In this document: positions 59,050-64,000 of the stretch, in pieces
How the letters are laid out: each line of letters begins with the position of its first letter
How positions within the stretch are numbered: the first letter of the stretch is position 1
Assembly (NCBI GenBank): GCA_963969495.1
Contig: OZ018321.1
Location: 70,498,286-70,562,285, forward strand
Source: Ceratothoa steindachneri
Lineage: Eukaryota; Arthropoda; Malacostraca; Isopoda; Cymothoidae
Length of the DNA stretch: 64,000 bases
Direction: 5' to 3'
Translations under genes and position numbers: made by a program
The notes under the pieces: model-generated
What the model saw: only the letters and a program-made list of their open reading frames with translations
Told to the model about the DNA's origin: nothing
Database searches by the model: none

Positions 59050-59600
59050 GCACGTCTAGTCGCGGGTGACTAGATTCACTATGTCGGTCGGTCGGTCGCC
59101 GTTTTTCTGCTTTGGAGGGGTTTTGTAATGACACTGTAACTATTCAGGCGATTGTAACGAAATTTGAAACCCTCATGTTGTTTTACGTTCTCTTTTGAAT
59201 TATAACGTACACGACCACCACCAACAACAACACCACCTACACTACTACCCCCTGCACTACCACCCTCACCTGCACCACCACCAACACCTGCACCACCTAC
59301 GCCTACACCACTTACACTACCACCACCTACACCACCGCTACCTACACCACCACCACTTGCATTACCTTCACCACCTGCAACACCACCTAGTTTTACATTA
59401 TCTTTCGAATGATATAATTGCCAAAGTCCTCCCAAGGTTATCCTGGGAATTATTTGCCAATAACTTCATAACTATTCCGCCAATACTAGCAAAATTGAAA
59501 GCTTATGTTATTTTACATTCTCCTTTGAATGATATAATTGCCAATGTCTTCCCAAGGCTAGTGCAGGAATTATTGAATGTTTTGAAAGTCATAAGCTCAT
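59050..59600. repeat. Three-unit 120-bp tandem repeat with an embedded ACC-type microsatellite
   Basis: Units restart at 59,181, 59,391 and 59,511 (ttttac plus gttctc, attatc or attctc). The last two are 120 bp apart. The first is separated from the second by about 180 bp of imperfect ACC/ACT trinucleotide repeat (59,211-59,390). The same unit family is at 5.74-6.01 kb. The open frames across it (His/Leu-rich on plus, Gly/Val-rich on minus) are products of the trinucleotide run. Confidence 0.85.
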
Positions 59601-59609
59601 AAATCAGAA

Positions 59610-60700
59610 TAAGTGAGAGCACGCGACTTTTTGTCAGCAGACTTTGTTGCAAAAGATACTGGTACAAATGTTTTAATAGTGTCGTTGAAACTAGCTGAAT
59701 TTTGTAAGATGAAACTGTCTATTATAAGCATTTCTACTACTAATGGAAAAGATATTAAACTTGTATGGTGAAGTTTAGTTAGACGTTCCGATTACAAATT
59801 TACGCCGTTCGTTTGCTTGGATTTTTATTGAGGCGGATATGAATTTTCCATTTTTAGGTGCATCCATTTTGAGGTTCTGGTTGATTGTGCTCGTAGTGTA
59901 ATAATTGATAAAAAAACGAGTTTATTCTTAAAAGTGCACCGACTAAATGCACAAGCTTTTTTATTAGTCATAAGTAATCACATCTTCCACCCAATGTAAG
60001 TACAAATTTAGGAAAACATCATGCAATAATTAATCCTAGATTAGTTGATTTGTGTTCTTCTGTACAAAACTCAGTGGTCCATACGTTCAAGAGCGGCAGT
60101 TTTACACCTACTTATGCGCGCCCTAGGCATATTTCAAAGACCGCAGTTTCAAGTTTTCAAGGCAAGATTTAAAGCTATATTAAAAGTTGCCATTTTTCGG
60201 CCATCTAATTCCATGTGGGCTTCATCCATTCATGTGGTCGAAAACAAAACTGCCAGAGAGTATGAGGTAAGTGATTTTCGCTCGATTAATGCTGCAACGA
60301 ATCGGGACATTTAACTCTTACGGAGAATTTAAAGCTTGTTTAATCATCTCCATTCTAAGGTACGTTTCAGTCGTATAGAGTTAGTTTGGGCATATCACTA
60401 GATACCAATAAAATCCATTGATATAGATAAGATAACTGTATCAGCAGCTTTTGATCTTTAAGAGAAATCGAGATGCTTTTTTAGTATAAGTAACGCGAGT
60501 TGCACATTCAACCGAGATATGGGCAATTTAGTTCGCCATTTTGGTTTCGTTTTTGTATTCATTGACGACATCCTATTATTTCCTGACGATTTTAATAGTC
60601 ATTTAGAAAATGCAATATTGCCTGTGGGCATTTAAAATAGAAAAAATAGTCAAATTTGTTAGACATATGCAAGCCTAACAGAAAGGAAATTGAATTCTTA
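59610..60700 (+). pseudogene. Ty3/Gypsy protease and reverse transcriptase, cut by Harbinger insertion
   Basis: Protease: DTGTNVLIVSLKLAEF at about 59,655, then ISTTNGKDIKL and LVDCARSVIIDKKTSLF. RT: RPSNSMWASSIHVVENKTA (60,210-60,260) and VSDFRSINAATNRDI, a WAYHQIP-like block, then the catalytic box FVFIDDILLF at about 60,553-60,582 and KPNRKEIEFL (60,668-60,697), where the thumb begins. This is the standard PR-RT order, unlike the 34-41 kb element. Frameshifts abound. RT stops abruptly after IEFL at about 60,700, where Harbinger-type terminal sequence starts. RNase H and integrase are not seen after the Harbinger element within the window. Confidence 0.8.
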
Positions 60701-60750
60701 TGCTGGGGTCACACAATCACACTTTTGTCACCCGACAGCTTCCACACGTC
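60700..60750. other. Candidate left terminal repeat of the Harbinger element
   Basis: After ttatgct, the sequence ggggtcacacaatcacac resembles PIF/Harbinger termini, preceded by a TTA that could be the 3-bp target duplication. The matching right end was not found, so this is a positional inference. Confidence 0.4.
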
Positions 60751-61185
60751 AAAATCTCTGATTTTTTGTTCATGCCTGTGTTTATGGTCTTTTTGTTTCC
60801 CGATCCATGTTGATCGTCAACATATTCGTATACCTTGCGCCAACTTTGTACAATTGTCGAATCATAGTGGTATTGTAATGCGTAGGCGTTTTCGACTTTC
60901 GTAACCAGGTCCCAATCGCTGGCCCGATTGTCGGGACACAGGCTACGCTCCCCCAAGACCTGCGTAGCTGAACCTGCACATCATAGGACGTAATACAACC
61001 CTGTCCGGACGGTCTTTGCCTTAACCCTTATGTTGGGGAATAGTCTTTATTAGAACCTAGAGGTCGTGGTTTAAAGTGGGCAACTACAAATGGGCAGGAA
61101 CCACCGCACATCATTGCATTCCCAGTTTCCCTTCGGTAGCAGCAACATCTCTTGGTCATTCCTCATGTAGGACTTTGACATTATC

Positions 61186-62330
61186 ATGTCCCTAATAACT
61201 ACTCGAAGAGGGCGTAACAGGAAGCTAAAGCAATCGATCATTGGCTACGTGAACGCCATTGAACGGATAGTAATAGCGAAGAACCTGATCGAAGAAGAGG
61301 AACAACTGAAACAGACGAGGAAGCCGAGATAAGTTTGGATGTGGCCCTATCTGCAACGAAGAATGGAATATGGACTTGACCTCAACCTAATGCAAGAGTT
61401 GTCCCGAGAATGCCAAAACTTAACAAGAACTTCACAAGAATAGAACCTTATGTGTTTGATGAGATAGGAGAACGTGTTACGTCTTTTATTCGGAAGAAAC
61501 ATACGTTCTGGCGCAAACCCATTCGTCCTTGCCTGAGTATTGCCATCACCCTACGTTTTCTCGCAACGGGTGCTTCATACAAGAGCCTGCAATACTCCTT
61601 CCGAGTTGCCCACAACACAATCAACCCCATTGTACCCGATACCTGCCGGGCCATTATTGCTGTTTACGGAGACGAGGAATTCAGGACGCGACAATCCCCT
61701 GATGATTGGAAACAGGTCACCCTTGCTTTGAGAAACGATGGAACCTTGCACATTGTGTATGGGCCATTGACGGAAAACACATTAGGCTCCGCAATAGTTC
61801 CCTTGGTGGCACTTACTACTACAATTATAAGAAAAACTTCTCCATTGTCCTGCTGGCCATTGTTGACTCGGAATACAAGTTCATGTACGTTGACGTGGGT
61901 GCCATTAGGTGAGTGTCAGATGGTGGTGTCTGCAAAAAACCCGTCTTTGGGATTTACTCAATAAACAGACACCCAGCGGATTCCCTTCCCCCCGAGGTGT
62001 TATCTAATAACCAACATCTACCATCCGCGGAGTATTTCCTGGTCGGGGATAATGCCTTCCCTTTGCGCACCTAACCGATGAAACCCTACCCCATAGGAGG
62101 CCTTGACAGACCAGAACATATATATAACTAGAGACTTAGTCGGGGGCGCCGGACGGTGGAGAACGCCTTTGGTATTCTCATCAACAGCTTCCGTTTGTTT
62201 AACATCTCCATATATGGATGACACCTCACCGTGTAGAGGCTGTTGCGTTGGCCTCATGCATTATGTACAACATATTGGGAGGTCGGAACCCACCACAAAA
62301 CGAGGAAGATCATGAGCACCCTGGCACTTA
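61186..62330 (+). pseudogene. PIF/Harbinger transposase (HARBI1-like)
   Basis: An ATG at 61,186 starts MSLITTRRGRNRKLKQ. After a stop near 61,330 come RRMEYGLDLNLMQELSRE and the 61,410 frame MPKLNKNFTRIEPYVFDEI with ITLRFLATGASYKSLQYSF and VAHNTINPIVPD. The DDE core then continues in other frames: CVWAIDGKHIRLRN (Asp codon 61,769-61,771), YYYNYKKNFSIVLLAIVDSE, EYFLVGDNAFPLRT (Asp 62,048-62,050) and RRTVENAFGILINSF (Glu 62,159-62,161). All three acidic residues survive. At least four frameshifts or stops inactivate it. The enzyme would excise and insert the element at TWA-type sites, with the help of the partner protein on the opposite strand. Confidence 0.9.
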
Positions 62331-62870
62331 CCTGATGACTGAAGGCAAGACCAATCTGTAGAAGGCAACCTTCCAACCCTGACACTCAACACTGCAGCCA
62401 TGCTTGCCAAGCAGCAGCAGGAGTACCTCAAGAACTACTTCTCTTCATCTGAAGGAGGCGTGGTTGGCAGGGTAGCAGCATCTAGTTGAGTTACATTTTT
62501 ATGTTTGTCCTCCAAGAAATGTCTTAAATTTTTTTTAGTTTCAGATTTATTTCATTTATCTTTCATATGTTAAATTTCATTAATTATTTTGATTCTAATT
62601 TGTGTTTATAGATAATTCCCTCATCATTTTCAACTTTTATGTGTTCATTTAAATGTCAAGGTTTTCTGTTTATTTCACTTTTTGTTTTTCCTCCTATAAT
62701 ATTTGTTCATTATTTAGGCCTTTCATTAATTTTTTACTTCTATCATTTAATAAAACGATTTTTTAGCATTGATGATGGATAGAAAATACAAGCACATACA
62801 AAATATTTATTTAATTGCAACAAACCACAGAAAAATATTTGATAAAATTAATAATTAAGGTTTATTAAGG
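62331..62870. other. Spacer between convergent Harbinger genes
   Basis: Includes the transposase tail (to about 62,490) and an AT-rich spacer with AATAAA-type signals on both strands. No further coding pattern. Confidence 0.4.
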
Positions 62871-62889
62871 GTGTTGAAGATGCTGTCAC

Positions 62890-63533
62890 TGGGGTGGGCG
62901 CTTTAAATCTTGGGTGTTGCTGGTGTAGCAGGCTGGGAGTTGCCGAGCCTGTCCATGAAGCTGTTGATGGGCAGTTGCATAGAAAGGTCAGATGTCGAAA
63001 ATGCAGCCGGCCTGTAAACAGGTGTTGATGCACCTATCGGCCTCACAAACTAAGGGAATGCCTCTTGCAGAACCGCTACCTGTTGAGACGTGAATGAGAT
63101 GTTTGTGGCTTGTGGCTGAGATGAGGTTGGTTGGACTGGGTTGTAGCTGGACTGTGGCTGGGATGTGGCACTTTGTCCAAGGTTGAAGAGTAACTGTTCC
63201 TGGGATGGGTACATCATGGCGCCAGATGCGGTGGACTGAGAAGGGTCGTGTAGGACGCTGGGTGTTAATGTTTGTGGCTGGCGATGGCCAGCATAGGTGT
63301 GCAGCATGAGGTCGGATCCTGGCGCTTCGACCCCCTGGTCTTGTGCCACCACAACACTGAAAATGGCAGACAAGATCTCTACATTCAGCTGCGTCCTGAA
63401 CACACTCTTCAAGGGCGCACAGTCGCAGCCATGAAGTGCAGAGAATCACGCCAGTACTGCACGTCTGGGTCCTCCACCACATCTCCATCATGCGCTTAAG
63501 GCTCTCCTAGGTCTCCTTGGCATCCTGCATCAA
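62890..63533 (-). pseudogene. Harbinger accessory protein, last exon with BESS domain
   Basis: Minus strand: DVQYWRDSLHFMAATVRPL followed by SVFRTQLNVEILSAIFSVVV fits a BESS protein-interaction domain. A Gln/Pro/Ser-rich tail (QSATSQPQSSYNPVQ) and a final NSFMDRLGNSQPATPATP in another frame follow. PIF/Harbinger elements commonly carry a second gene for a MADF/Myb-like DNA-binding protein that brings the transposase to the element's ends. The exon is preceded on the minus strand by a pyrimidine-rich ttctctcccacaccag, a good splice acceptor, so an upstream MADF exon would lie beyond 63,533. It is broken by frameshifts. Confidence 0.65.
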
Positions 63534-63553
63534 CTGGTGTGGGAGAGAAGGCA
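63534..63553 (-). other. Candidate 3' splice site of the BESS-domain exon
   Basis: The minus strand reads a pyrimidine-rich run ending CAG at 63,534, right where the coding pattern begins. No matching donor was found in the remaining about 450 bp. Confidence 0.4.
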
Positions 63554-63639
63554 TAAATCACATTAACAGACATAAAACAACAGCATATTTTATACAAAAA
63601 TCACTGCGGATTTGAGTTATGTTTCATGAGTCCATATGA

Positions 63640-63691
63640 GTTTTTCCGGGTTGTGTTACCAGTTTTCATTTCTTTGGGTCTTTAATTTATT

Positions 63692-63740
<49 letters not shown>
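63640..63740. repeat. Single palindrome arm next to a (TA)n tract
   Basis: From about 63,640 the sequence ttttccgggttgtgttacc and on to gggtcttta matches the right arm of the 19.06-kb palindrome with a handful of mismatches. As there, a TA tract (about 63,697-63,740) follows. No inverted partner is nearby. Confidence 0.7.
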
Positions 63741-63743
<3 letters not shown>

Positions 63744-63752
63744 TTAACATTG

Positions 63753-64000
63753 TATAAAATAGAATATGCTTTAAAAGATATTTTCATATAATATGGAATA
63801 GAAATTGTTGCCTGATGTATGCTGTCATTAATTATTTGCCTCCCCCTCTTAAAAGGATACCTATTGTGCAGAACAGTGCTAACAAATCAATTATCCCAGG
63901 AATATTTAAATTGATCACTTCAGTAGTCCATAATGCGTTACTACTTGACAAATCCGAAGAAAAATATGTAACGCTTTTAAATCAGATAAAAAATTTCTCT
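63753..64000 (+). CDS. Unrecognised open frame running off the window
   Basis: Open from 63,753 with a first ATG at 63,815, about 62 codons to the edge, including YLPPPLKRIPIVQNSANKS and LLLDKSEEKYVTLLN. Codon composition looks more coding-like than its surroundings, but no family is recognised. It could be an exon or the start of another element. Confidence 0.25.

Noticed and set aside
59079..59602. Gly/Val-rich (minus) and His/Leu-rich (plus) frames of 118 and 135 codons
   Set aside because: Both are products of an imperfect ACC trinucleotide run inside a tandem repeat and carry no domain.

Overview
This is eukaryotic, invertebrate-type genomic DNA: AT-rich, with many long (TA)n tracts, and built almost entirely from transposable elements in different stages of decay. 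I found no convincing host gene, no operon-like order and no ribosomal RNA. The mix of Penelope-like elements with GIY-YIG nucleases, BEL/Pao, Ty3/Gypsy, Jockey-like and esterase-bearing LINEs, Tc1/mariner, PIF/Harbinger and Helitron fits an arthropod or other marine invertebrate. A decapod crustacean is my guess, not something the sequence proves.

Layout. 1-8,601: a Penelope-like reverse transcriptase (minus), a BEL/Pao integrase tail (plus), a Ty3/Gypsy protease-integrase fragment (minus), and a two-unit copy of a 120-128 bp repeat. 8,602-20,970 (block D, copy 1): an esterase-type LINE, a Jockey-like LINE, mariner and Tc1 remnants, a solo LTR, a Penelope-like element (RT plus GIY-YIG), a long palindrome and TA tracts. 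20,966-21,954: a 989-bp internal piece of a Helitron helicase. 21,949-34,305: block D again, copy 2, nearly identical. About 34,306-40,847: a minus-strand Ty3/Gypsy element with both LTRs, in the order gag-PR-IN-(RT missing)-RH. 40,852-45,351: a broken autonomous Helitron (Rep plus Pif1-like helicase), whose interior supplies or closely matches the filler between the two D copies. 45,352-53,020: long, AT-rich, nothing recognised. 53,021-57,240: unknown ORFs, a Gypsy LTR with leader, and a Penelope-type inverted repeat with a hammerhead-like core. 57,240-60,700: a Gypsy LTR, leader, gag, repeat insertion, PR and RT. 60,700-63,640: a PIF/Harbinger element sitting in that RT, with a transposase (plus) and a convergent BESS-domain partner (minus). 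63,640-64,000: a palindrome arm, a TA tract and an open frame running off the edge.

The main event is the D-Helitron-D structure. It looks like one recent tandem duplication of about 12.4 kb, with a 989-bp templated insertion matching sequence about 10 kb downstream of the native block. Both new junctions carry 5-6 bp of microhomology, the pattern expected of replication template switching. An assembly error must be excluded. The second notable item is the Ty3/Gypsy element with integrase placed before RT/RNase H (Gmr1-like order), from which RT has been removed.

All calls come from reading translations and repeats by eye. No alignment, profile search or structure prediction was run, so boundaries of decayed elements are approximate.
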